A stretch of DNA of 64,000 bases. Source: CBDDFQ01 sp965227035. Its GTDB lineage: Bacteria; Pseudomonadota; Gammaproteobacteria; Burkholderiales; Burkholderiaceae_C. Positions 56,877-64,000 of this stretch are shown in pieces (within the stretch, counting starts at the first letter, position 1; the number at the start of each line of letters is the position of its first letter). The translations under genes and the position numbers were made by a program. The notes under the pieces were generated by a model. The model worked only from the letters and a program-made list of their open reading frames with translations. It searched no databases and had not been told where the DNA came from. Location of the stretch: assembly GCA_965227035.1 (NCBI GenBank), contig OZ245724.1:558001-622000 (forward strand). The letters are read 5' to 3'.

Positions 56877-57926
56877 ATGATCACGATCGCTGTCGACTGC
56901 ATGGGTGGCGATCACGGCCCCCGGGTCACGCTACCTGCCTGCAAGCAATTTCTCGAGTCGCATCCAGAGGCCAAGCTGCTTCTGGTCGGGCTGCCTGACT
57001 CACTTTCTTCTTTCTCCCATTCGCGCGCTGTGGTCGTTGCCGCTAGCGAAGTCGTCACCATGGATGATTCCGTGGAAGTTGCGCTTCGCAAGAAGAAAGA
57101 TTCGTCAATGCGAATCGCGATCACGCAGGCAAGAGATGGCACTGCACAAGCAGTGGTGTCCGCTGGAAATACCGGCGCATTGATGGCGATTGCTCGATAC
57201 GTTCTCAAGACTGTCGAAGGTATCGATCGCCCGGCAATCGCGACTCAGCTTCCGAATGCCAAGGGTGGCGCGACAACTGTTCTCGATTTGGGCGCGAACG
57301 TCGATTGCACCGCTCAACACCTTTTGCAGTTTGCTGTCATGGGATCGGCGCTGGTATCGGTCTTGAATGACGACTTGCACCCGACCGTCGGACTATTGAA
57401 TATTGGCGAAGAAGTTATAAAAGGTAGCGAAATCATTAAATTGGCCGGCGAACTGCTGCGATCTGCGGCTAACTCCGGCGATTTGAACTTTCACGGTAAC
57501 GTGGAAGGAAACGATATTTTTAAAGGGACGACCGACATAGTTGTCTGTGACGGCTTTGTCGGTAACGTCGCATTGAAAGCCAGTGAAGGCCTCGCGTCGA
57601 TGATCAGCGGGTTTTTGAAGGCCGAGTTTTCTCGCAATCCTTTAACCAAATTGTCCGCTTTAGTTGCTTATCCGGTCTTATCTGCGTTCAAAAGACGCGT
57701 TGATCACCGTCGATACAACGGCGCCGCTTTGCTGGGTTTGCGCGGTCTCGTTTTTAAAAGCCATGGGTCGGCAGACGCGTTTGCTTTTGAGCAGGCGCTG
57801 AACCGCGCTTATGATGCAGCCCGGAACAACCTGCTTGAGCGCGTGAAGGCGCGAATTGCACGAGCCGCTCCATTGCTGGAACAGGTCGAGGCAGTCGCAC
57901 CCCGCGAATCGGCAACCATAGCTTGA
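56877..57926 (+). CDS. plsX: Phosphate acyltransferase PlsX
   Basis: This 349-residue enzyme starts MITIAVDCMGGDHGPRVTLP, the family hallmark. VSAGNTGALMAIARYVLKTV and GFVGNVALKASEGLASMI follow. PlsX makes acyl-phosphate from acyl-ACP for phospholipid synthesis. Some codons in its last third are more AT-rich than those of its neighbours. Its stop overlaps the fabH ATG by 1 nt (TGATG). Confidence 0.97.
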   Translation: MITIAVDCMGGDHGPRVTLPACKQFLESHPEAKLLLVGLPDSLSSFSHSRAVVVAASEVVTMDDSVEVALRKKKDSSMRIAITQARDGTAQAVVSAGNTGALMAIARYVLKTVEGIDRPAIATQLPNAKGGATTVLDLGANVDCTAQHLLQFAVMGSALVSVLNDDLHPTVGLLNIGEEVIKGSEIIKLAGELLRSAANSGDLNFHGNVEGNDIFKGTTDIVVCDGFVGNVALKASEGLASMISGFLKAEFSRNPLTKLSALVAYPVLSAFKRRVDHRRYNGAALLGLRGLVFKSHGSADAFAFEQALNRAYDAARNNLLERVKARIARAAPLLEQVEAVAPRESATIA

Positions 57927-58903
57927 TGAACAGATATTCACGAATTGCCGGTACTGGGAGTTTTCTTCCCGAGCGCCGTCTAACCAATCAGGATCTCGCA
58001 GCAGATCTTGCAGCGCGTGGCGTTGAGACTTCCGACGAATGGATCGTCGAAAGAACCGGCATTCGCGCCCGCCATTTCGCAGCTCCGGATGTCGGAAGTA
58101 GCGAGTTGGCCTTGCATGCGTCCAGGCGCGCTCTGGAAGCAGCCGGCGTCGAGGCGTCCGACATCGACCTCATCATCGTGGCCACGTCGACGCCGGATAT
58201 GGTTTTCCCTTCGACTGCCTGCATTCTTCAGAGCAAGCTTGGTGTTGCCGGATGCCCCGCGTTCGACGTGCAGGCTGTTTGCAGCGGCTTCGTTTATGCG
58301 CTGACTATTGCCGACGCCATGATCCGCTCGGGCTCGGCCACCAAAGCGCTTGTCGTGGGGTCCGAAGTCTTTTCGCGAATTCTCGATTTCAACGATCGAA
58401 CCACGTGTGTGCTGTTCGGCGACGGCGCGGGTGCGGTAGTCCTCGAAGCCAGCGATACCCCCGGTATTCTCTCGAGCGATCTTCACGCAGACGGCAAGCA
58501 TGTCGGCATTCTTTGCGTCCCCGGCAACGTGTCGGGCGGCCATATTCTTGGCGATCCGCTTCTCAAGATGGATGGACCGGCCGTGTTCAAGCTTGCTGTC
58601 GGCGTTTTGGAAGATGCTGCTCGCGCTGCGCTCGAAAAAGCGGGCAAAACTGCCGCCGATGTCGACTGGCTGATTCCGCATCAGGCCAATTTGCGGATCA
58701 TGCAAAGCACTGCACGCAAACTGAAGCTACCGCTCGACAAACTCGTTGTTACTGTCGATCAGCATGGCAACACGTCTGCTGCCTCGATTCCTCTGGCGCT
58801 CGACCACGCGGTTCGCAGCGGCAAAATTTCCCGAGGCGATACCCTCATGCTCGAAGGCGTCGGTGGCGGCTTCACCTGGGGTGCGGTCCTCCTCGATTAC
58901 TGA
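57926..58903 (+). CDS. fabH: 3-oxoacyl-ACP synthase III
   Basis: This 325-residue enzyme starts elongation by joining acetyl-CoA and malonyl-ACP. The catalytic triad is Cys119 (QAVCSGF), His252 (IPHQANLRI) and Asn282 (HGNTSAAS). The C-terminal GVGGGFTWGAVLLDY is typical. The ATG at 57926 overlaps the plsX stop; a TTG one codon earlier is less likely. It is followed by fabD after 10 bp. Confidence 0.98.
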   Translation: MNRYSRIAGTGSFLPERRLTNQDLAADLAARGVETSDEWIVERTGIRARHFAAPDVGSSELALHASRRALEAAGVEASDIDLIIVATSTPDMVFPSTACILQSKLGVAGCPAFDVQAVCSGFVYALTIADAMIRSGSATKALVVGSEVFSRILDFNDRTTCVLFGDGAGAVVLEASDTPGILSSDLHADGKHVGILCVPGNVSGGHILGDPLLKMDGPAVFKLAVGVLEDAARAALEKAGKTAADVDWLIPHQANLRIMQSTARKLKLPLDKLVVTVDQHGNTSAASIPLALDHAVRSGKISRGDTLMLEGVGGGFTWGAVLLDY

Positions 58904-58913
58904 TTTGTCGACC

Positions 58914-59858
58914 ATGAAATCTTTCGCGTTTGTTTTTCCCGGACAAGGCTCTCAATCGGTCGGCATGCTCGACGCATGGGGTGAGCATCCGGTGGTTCGC
59001 TCCACGCTCGACGAAGCATCTACTGCGCTCGGCGAAGACATGGGCAAACTGATCAAAGAAGGCCCGAAAGAGGCTTTGGCAATGACCACGAATACGCAGC
59101 CTGTGATGCTGGTTTCGGCGGTCGCTGCTTATCGTGTCTGGCTTGCCGAAGTGGGGGTCGCTCCCGACGCCGTCGCCGGGCACTCGCTGGGCGAGTATTC
59201 GGCACTGGTTGCTGCAGGAGTCCTGACGCTGGAGCAAGCCGCTCCGCTAGTCCGATTCCGCGCCCAGGCCATGCAGGATGCGGTGCCCGCCGGAACAGGC
59301 GGAATGGCAGCGATCCTCGGCATGGACGCCGTGAAGATTGCCGAAATCTGCGCCCAGATCACGCAATCCCTGGGCGGCGAAGAAACCGTGGAAGCCGTCA
59401 ATTTCAACGATCCTGCGCAAACCGTGGTTGCAGGAAGCAAAAAGGCGGTCGAAGCCGCCTGTGAAGCGCTCAAGGCTGCTGGCGCCAAACGTGCGCTTCC
59501 TTTGCCGGTCTCGGCGCCATTTCATTCGCGCCTCATGAAGCCCGCTGCCGATAAGCTCAAAGAAAAACTGGCCAGCCTCGAATTCGGGACACCGAAGTTT
59601 CCGGTCATCGATAACGTGGATGTTTCGGTTCGCACGACGGCTGATGAAATCAAGGAAGCGCTCTATCGTCAGGCTTTCGGTCCAGTACGCTGGGTCGAGT
59701 GTGTCCATGCGATACAAGCGCGGGGGGTACAGGCCATCGTGGAGTGCGGCCCCGGTAAAGTGCTGGCTGGAATGACCAAGCGCATCGCGCCCGACCTTAC
59801 CGGCGGATCGGTCTACGACATGGCATCTCTTAACGAAATCAAGGCTGCATTGGCATGA
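58914..59858 (+). CDS. fabD: Malonyl-CoA:ACP transacylase
   Basis: This 314-residue enzyme loads malonate on ACP. It starts MKSFAFVFPGQGSQSVGM. The active Ser91 lies in AGHSLGEYSA and His204 in SAPFHSRLM; Gln in PGQGSQ and Arg in VRFRAQAMQ complete the site. Its stop overlaps the fabG ATG (ATGA at 59855). Confidence 0.98.
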   Translation: MKSFAFVFPGQGSQSVGMLDAWGEHPVVRSTLDEASTALGEDMGKLIKEGPKEALAMTTNTQPVMLVSAVAAYRVWLAEVGVAPDAVAGHSLGEYSALVAAGVLTLEQAAPLVRFRAQAMQDAVPAGTGGMAAILGMDAVKIAEICAQITQSLGGEETVEAVNFNDPAQTVVAGSKKAVEAACEALKAAGAKRALPLPVSAPFHSRLMKPAADKLKEKLASLEFGTPKFPVIDNVDVSVRTTADEIKEALYRQAFGPVRWVECVHAIQARGVQAIVECGPGKVLAGMTKRIAPDLTGGSVYDMASLNEIKAALA

Positions 59859-60598
59859 GCGAAATCAAGATCGAGGGCCAGATTGCACTGGTGACAGGCG
59901 CGAGCCGCGGAATCGGTGCGGCCATCGCCATAGAACTCGCGCAGGCTGGCTACAAGGTCGTCGGTACTGCGACGACCGACGACGGTGCCGCTCGAATCAC
60001 ACAAACCCTGCAGTCGCTAGGCGGAACCGGCAAAAAGCTGGAAGTGAACGACCGCGAAGCGGTCGACGGCCTGATCGACGAGATCGTGAAGACCATGGGC
60101 GGACTTCACGTGGTGGTGAACAACGCCGGTATTACTCGGGACATGCTCGCAATGCGTCTGAAAGACGACGATTGGGACGCGGTTCTCGACACGAATTTGA
60201 AGGCGGTTTTCCGCATCGCCCGCGCCGCCATGAAGCCGATGATGAAGCAGCGCTACGGCCGCATCATCAACATCACATCCGTAGTGGGCGCGTCGGGCAA
60301 TCCTGGCCAGTCGAATTACGCGGCCGCCAAGGCTGGCGTCGCTGGCATGACCCGCGCTCTGGCGCGTGAGCTAGGCAGCCGCAATATCACGGTCAACTGC
60401 GTGGCACCCGGATTCATCGAAACCGACATGACTGCAGGTTTGGCCGAAGAGCAGCAAAAAGCGCTTCTGGGTCAAATCCCGCTCGGCCACCTCGGCAAGC
60501 CTCAAGACGTCGCCTACGCGGTTGCGTATCTGGCGTCACCTCGCGCCGGGTACGTGACAGGGCAAGAAGTGCATGTCAATGGCGGCATGTACATGTAA
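59855..60598 (+). CDS. fabG: 3-oxoacyl-ACP reductase
   Basis: This 247-residue short-chain dehydrogenase has the NADPH-binding GASRGIGAAI (15-24), NNAG (89-92), and the catalytic set Asn114, Ser142, Tyr155 and Lys159 (SNYAAAKAG). It reduces 3-oxoacyl-ACP in each elongation cycle. The end GQEVHVNGGMYM is typical of FabG. It is coupled to fabD. Confidence 0.98.
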   Translation: MSEIKIEGQIALVTGASRGIGAAIAIELAQAGYKVVGTATTDDGAARITQTLQSLGGTGKKLEVNDREAVDGLIDEIVKTMGGLHVVVNNAGITRDMLAMRLKDDDWDAVLDTNLKAVFRIARAAMKPMMKQRYGRIINITSVVGASGNPGQSNYAAAKAGVAGMTRALARELGSRNITVNCVAPGFIETDMTAGLAEEQQKALLGQIPLGHLGKPQDVAYAVAYLASPRAGYVTGQEVHVNGGMYM

Positions 60599-60718
60599 GA
60601 CCCCCGACGCAATTGGGCGTCACCATTTCAAAGCCGGATTGTCCGTACGGCGACCTGAATGGGCGTGAAGTCCATCGCAGGTAAAATTGCGGATTATTTA
60701 TAACCCTCTGAGGGAACC

Positions 60719-60958
60719 ATGAGCGATATCGAAGCACGCGTTAAAAAAATCATTGCAGAACAGTTGGGCGTTCCGGAAGTTGAAGTCACCAACGAAAAAG
60801 CATTCGTCGGCGACCTCGGCGCCGACTCCCTCGACACCGTCGAGCTGGTCATGGCACTCGAAGACGAATTCGGAATCGAAATTCCCGACGAAGAAGCTGA
60901 AAAGATCACCACGGTGCAAAACGCGATCGATTACGCGAGCACCCACCAGAAAGCCTGA
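60719..60958 (+). CDS. acpP: Acyl carrier protein
   Basis: This 79-residue acidic four-helix protein has the phosphopantetheine site Ser37 in GADSLDTVEL. GAGGGAACC gives a strong ribosome site 4-9 nt before the ATG. A gap of 120 bp after fabG, with an AT-rich stretch (ATTATTTATAA), could hold its own promoter, in keeping with its high expression. fabF follows after 20 bp. Confidence 0.98.
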   Translation: MSDIEARVKKIIAEQLGVPEVEVTNEKAFVGDLGADSLDTVELVMALEDEFGIEIPDEEAEKITTVQNAIDYASTHQKA

Positions 60959-60978
60959 ATCTCTTCGAAAGCATTTGC

Positions 60979-62223
60979 ATGAGCCGTCGTCGCGTAGTAG
61001 TGACCGGCCTGGGATGTATCAGCCCGGTAGGTAATACCGTTGCTGATTCTTGGGCCAACCTTATCGCCGGGCAGTCCGGTATCGACATGATCACGCGTTT
61101 CGACGCGTCCAACTTCGCCTGCAAGTTTGCTGGCGAAGTGAAAGGATTCAACGTCGAGACCTACATGAGTTCCAAGGAAGCCCGGTCGATGGATACGTTC
61201 ATTCACTATGGCTACGCTGCGGCAGTGCAGGCGGTTCAGGACTCGGGCCTTCCTACCGGTGACGCTCTCAGTGAGGATCTAGCGGTCCGCATCGGTTGCC
61301 TGATCGGATCGGGCATCGGCGGCTTGCCGCTCATCGAGGAAACGCACGCTGAACTGGAAAGTCGCGGCCCGCGCCGGATCACCCCCTTCTTCGTTCCCGC
61401 ATCCATCGTGAACATGATCTCCGGTCATGTATCGATGAAATACGGCTTCAAAGGTCCCAATTTGGCTATCGCGACGGCTTGCACCACGGGGCTGCATTGC
61501 ATAGGCGAAGCGGGTCGGATGATCGAATACGGCGATGCCGATGTGATGGTGGCGGGTGGCGCGGAATCGACGATCTCTCCTTTGGGAATCGGCGGATTCA
61601 CGGCCATGCGTGCACTTTCCACTCGCAATGACGATCCCAAAACTGCGTCGCGTCCCTGGGATCGCGACCGCGACGGGTTCGTTCTGGGTGAAGGCGCCGG
61701 AGCCGTCATTCTCGAAGAGTACGAACATGCGAAAGCGCGCGGTGCGCGCATTTACGCAGAGCTTGGTGGATTCGGCATGAGTGCCGATGCAGGTCACATG
61801 ACCGCACCGAACATGGACGGCCCCCGCCGTGCAATGCTGAGCGCATTGCGCAACGCGAGCGTCAATCCCGACCAGGTCGATTATCTGAATGCGCACGGCA
61901 CCTCAACGCCGCTGGGCGACGCTAACGAATCCGACGCTATAAAGGCGACTCTGGGTGATCATGCGAAAAAGATGGTGGTGAGCTCCACCAAGTCGATGAC
62001 CGGGCACTTGCTCGGAGGTGCTGGCGGCATCGAGTCGGTTTTCACGATTCTGGCCGTGCATCATCAGAAAATTCCGCCCACTATCAACATCTTCAATCAG
62101 GATCCCGCGTGCGATCTGGACTACTGCGCAAACACTGCGCGTGACGCCAGGATCGATATCGCGTTGAAGAACAACTTTGGATTCGGCGGCACCAACGGTG
62201 CCCTGGTCTTCAAGAGGATTTGA
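60979..62223 (+). CDS. fabF: 3-oxoacyl-ACP synthase II
   Basis: This 414-residue condensing enzyme starts MSRRRVVVTGLGCISPVGNT. Catalytic residues are Cys168 (ATACTTGLH), His306 (NAHGTSTPLGD) and His343 (SMTGHLLGGAGG). It elongates acyl-ACP and, in proteobacteria, adjusts the level of cis-vaccenate. The ending NNFGFGGTNGALVFKRI is normal. Its stop overlaps the TTG start of the next gene. Confidence 0.98.
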   Translation: MSRRRVVVTGLGCISPVGNTVADSWANLIAGQSGIDMITRFDASNFACKFAGEVKGFNVETYMSSKEARSMDTFIHYGYAAAVQAVQDSGLPTGDALSEDLAVRIGCLIGSGIGGLPLIEETHAELESRGPRRITPFFVPASIVNMISGHVSMKYGFKGPNLAIATACTTGLHCIGEAGRMIEYGDADVMVAGGAESTISPLGIGGFTAMRALSTRNDDPKTASRPWDRDRDGFVLGEGAGAVILEEYEHAKARGARIYAELGGFGMSADAGHMTAPNMDGPRRAMLSALRNASVNPDQVDYLNAHGTSTPLGDANESDAIKATLGDHAKKMVVSSTKSMTGHLLGGAGGIESVFTILAVHHQKIPPTINIFNQDPACDLDYCANTARDARIDIALKNNFGFGGTNGALVFKRI

Positions 62224-62723
62224 TTTCCGATCCTGCGCATCACGTCGGCATCAAGAACGAAATTCGACACGCCCCGGAAGTACATTACTTCGCGGGGCGT
62301 TCTCGTCTCAATGCCGTCATCGTTTGTTTCGCTTATGCGGTCGGCGCTCTTCAACTGGTAGGTTGGGCCCTGAGTGGCGTGCTGCTGGGGATCGGTTATT
62401 TGATTGCCGTTCTGACGCTTCACTGCTGCTTCGCCTTCGCCATCATTCATGCGCGAAAGTCTTCCCGATGCGCCATCAGATGGTCTCCTGCGGATCTGGC
62501 CTGGCATGTCGAGGATTCGACATCGTCGGCCACCGGCTCCATCGAGATCCGCCGTCTATCGGTTTGTCTCGATACGTTCGACTGCATCCTGCTAAAAATC
62601 GAAGGGTGGTCGGGCGCAGGCAGATGGCTTTGGCTCGATCGCGCTAGCGACCCCAGCGAATGGAAAAGCATTCGGCGTGCGCTATATTCGCCCGCAAACA
62701 CACGGCTATTCCAAGGTCGATAG
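62220..62723 (+). CDS. Membrane protein of unknown function (YgfX-like position)
   Basis: This protein of about 167 residues has a probable TTG start at 62220 overlapping the fabF stop (TTGA). Two hydrophobic helices lie close together (AVIVCFAYAVGALQLVGWAL and VLLGIGYLIAVLTLHCCFAF). A soluble C-terminal part follows, with IRRLSVCLDTFDCILLKIEG. Genes of this layout between fabF and rpoE are conserved in Burkholderiales and resemble YgfX/CptA-type proteins only in topology. I cannot assign a function. Confidence 0.6.
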   Translation: MISDPAHHVGIKNEIRHAPEVHYFAGRSRLNAVIVCFAYAVGALQLVGWALSGVLLGIGYLIAVLTLHCCFAFAIIHARKSSRCAIRWSPADLAWHVEDSTSSATGSIEIRRLSVCLDTFDCILLKIEGWSGAGRWLWLDRASDPSEWKSIRRALYSPANTRLFQGR

Positions 62724-62736
62724 AAATCTCCAACGC

Positions 62737-63384
62737 ATGACGGTTCCGCCATCCGCTGATTCAAGCGCCCCCGCGCTTTCTCCTAACGACAGTGATTTGT
62801 TGTTGGTGCAGAACGCCGTCGCAGGCGATCAGCGGTCATACGAGCTTCTCGTCATCAAGTATCAACGCCGGATAGAACGCCTGATCGGGCGCATGGTACG
62901 AGACACCGATCTCGTCGAAGACATCGCTCAAGAGACCTTTATTCGCGCTTATCGGGCTCTCGCACAGTTTCGGGGTGAAGCACAGTTCTACACCTGGCTT
63001 TACCGAATTGCGGTAAATACTGCAAAGAAGGCGCTGGTCGATCTGAAAAGAAACCCGACCATATCGGAGAGTTCCCTTCGTTCTTCTGATGATGACGATG
63101 AAACTTACCGGCCAAACAACGAACTAACTTCGTCTGAAACGCCCGAGACGGTCCTGGCCGCGAAGGAAATTGCGCTGACGGTCAATGCAGCGATGGACGC
63201 GTTGCCAGAGGAATTGCGTCAGGCGGTCACTCTGAGAGAGATCGAAGGCTTGAGTTATGAAGAGATTGCAGAAGTGATGAATTGCCCGATCGGAACCGTT
63301 CGATCGCGGATTTTCAGGGCGCGAGAGGCAATTTCCGCGAAGGTAAAGCCGATGCTCGAGAACCAGTCGGGCAAGCGCTGGTGA
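62737..63384 (+). CDS. rpoE: RNA polymerase sigma-E factor
   Basis: This 215-residue ECF sigma factor starts MTVPPSADSSAPALSPNDSD. Region 2 has DQRSYELLVIKYQRRIERLI and DLVEDIAQETFIRAYRALAQ, then FYTWLYRIAVNTAKK. Region 4 has LPEELRQAVTLREIEGLSYE and NCPIGTVRSRIFRAREAI. It directs the envelope-stress response. The gene lies just before rseA, the usual sigma-E operon order. The acidic linker DDDDE between regions is slightly longer than in E. coli. Confidence 0.97.
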   Translation: MTVPPSADSSAPALSPNDSDLLLVQNAVAGDQRSYELLVIKYQRRIERLIGRMVRDTDLVEDIAQETFIRAYRALAQFRGEAQFYTWLYRIAVNTAKKALVDLKRNPTISESSLRSSDDDDETYRPNNELTSSETPETVLAAKEIALTVNAAMDALPEELRQAVTLREIEGLSYEEIAEVMNCPIGTVRSRIFRAREAISAKVKPMLENQSGKRW

Positions 63385-63462
63385 TCGAGAGTGAAGGCGA
63401 AAGTGAACGCGAAACTGCGAGCGAAAGCCAAGCAAGGGCGAAGCGATAAAAAGGTAAGACAA

Positions 63463-64000
63463 ATGACAGATGTAAATACAACCGGTGAATCGACGAGCCG
63501 TGAGCTGATTTCTGCTTTGGCGGATGGTCAGTTGCGCGGGCATTCACTGGATGAGGCCAGCAAATTGGCTTCTGGCGACCCGGAAGGCCGATCCACCTGG
63601 ATGACCTATCACCTGATTGGCGACGCGTTGCGTTCGCAGGAGTTGGCGCAGACGGTCTGCAGTTCGGCGTTCATGTCAAAGCTCAGCGCGCGTCTGGCTG
63701 AAACGGCTATCGAGCCAGCCATCTCTGTGAACATGACCGAGGTAGCTCCTGCGTACAGCGCAGACACAGCCGAAGCCGCGAACGACAAGGTATTTCGCTG
63801 GAAGATGGTGGCCGGAGTCGCCACTCTCGCGACCGTTGCGGTTCTCGCCTGGTCCGGAATTTCTTCACCTTCCCAGTCAACGCAACTCGCGCTGGCGCCC
63901 GAGAACAGCAAGATAGTGACGGCCGACGCGTCCGCCGACGTTCGGCCGGGTGCACAGCAAACCTCCAACGGCGTGATGATCCGCGATCCGCGTCTCGATG
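63463..64000 (+). CDS. rseA: Anti-sigma-E factor RseA (partial)
   Basis: The frame opens at the ATG at 63463 (AAGG 9 nt upstream) and runs off the window after 179 codons. Its N-terminal cytoplasmic domain reads SRELISALADGQLRG and STWMTYHLIGDALRSQELAQ, the RseA sigma-binding signature. A membrane helix follows at about 115-133 (MVAGVATLATVAVLAWSGIS), and then a periplasmic part. RseA holds RpoE inactive until regulated proteolysis. The 78-bp gap after rpoE has no gene. Confidence 0.92.
   Translation, partial: MTDVNTTGESTSRELISALADGQLRGHSLDEASKLASGDPEGRSTWMTYHLIGDALRSQELAQTVCSSAFMSKLSARLAETAIEPAISVNMTEVAPAYSADTAEAANDKVFRWKMVAGVATLATVAVLAWSGISSPSQSTQLALAPENSKIVTADASADVRPGAQQTSNGVMIRDPRLD

Noticed and set aside
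63385..63453. A short GTG-started frame overlapping the rpoE stop
   Set aside because: It is only 22 codons of Glu/Ser/Ala repeats with no ribosome site, and rseA has its own start with a ribosome site at 63463.
1..64000. CRISPR arrays, insertion sequences, rRNA operons
   Set aside because: No regularly spaced direct repeats, no transposase or terminal inverted repeats, and no rRNA sequence were seen.

Overview
The window reads as a chromosome segment of a betaproteobacterium, most likely order Burkholderiales. The reasons are gene order and families: ppc next to hemC-hemD-hemX-hemY, rne divergent from rluC followed by a HAD phosphatase, a Rieske protein and sppA, then maf/yceF-yceD-rpmF-plsX-fabH-fabD-fabG-acpP-fabF-rpoE-rseA, plus an orphan Bug/TctC binding protein. 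I cannot fix the genus from sequence alone.

1-7.8 kb: the end of hemW and a tRNA-Ser(UGA) gene, into whose 3' end an apparently intact filamentous phage (inovirus) of about 7.4 kb is integrated. A 15-bp copy of the tRNA end flanks it on the right. The phage carries a divergently transcribed repressor-like gene, a ssDNA-binding protein, a HUH replication initiator, major and minor coat proteins, an adsorption protein, a Zot/pI morphogenesis ATPase, a non-coding region rich in stem-loops, a small serine recombinase (the likely integrase) and two AT-rich cargo genes of unknown function. Several of its genes are under 60 codons.

7.8-30.7 kb: accessory metabolism and regulation. It holds LysR, IclR and XRE regulators, a metallo-beta-lactamase-fold protein that has lost its zinc motif (with SnoaL and DsbA-like partners), a 4,5-dihydroxyphthalate decarboxylase-like protein with a Bug protein, a transglutaminase-like/N-formylglutamate amidohydrolase-like pair, an aldo/keto reductase, a bile acid:sodium symporter-family transporter, a DUF1800/DUF1501 pair, two glutathione S-transferases, the two-gene NHEJ system (Ku and a three-domain LigD), and a periplasmic alpha-carbonic anhydrase.

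30.7-40.3 kb: the urease cluster ureA-ureJ-ureB-ureC-ureE-ureF-ureG on the minus strand, with no ureD. Divergent from ureA is a very large protein that fuses an NCS1-type transporter, a cysteine cluster, a histidine kinase and a receiver, followed by an overlapping LuxR-type response regulator. This transporter-sensor beside urease is the most interesting system in the window.

40.3-64 kb: housekeeping genes: ppc, haem synthesis, RNase E, rluC, sppA, a tetrapyrrole methylase-family RNA methyltransferase, Maf/YceF, ribosomal protein L32, the fatty-acid synthesis operon, and rpoE with the start of rseA, which runs off the window.
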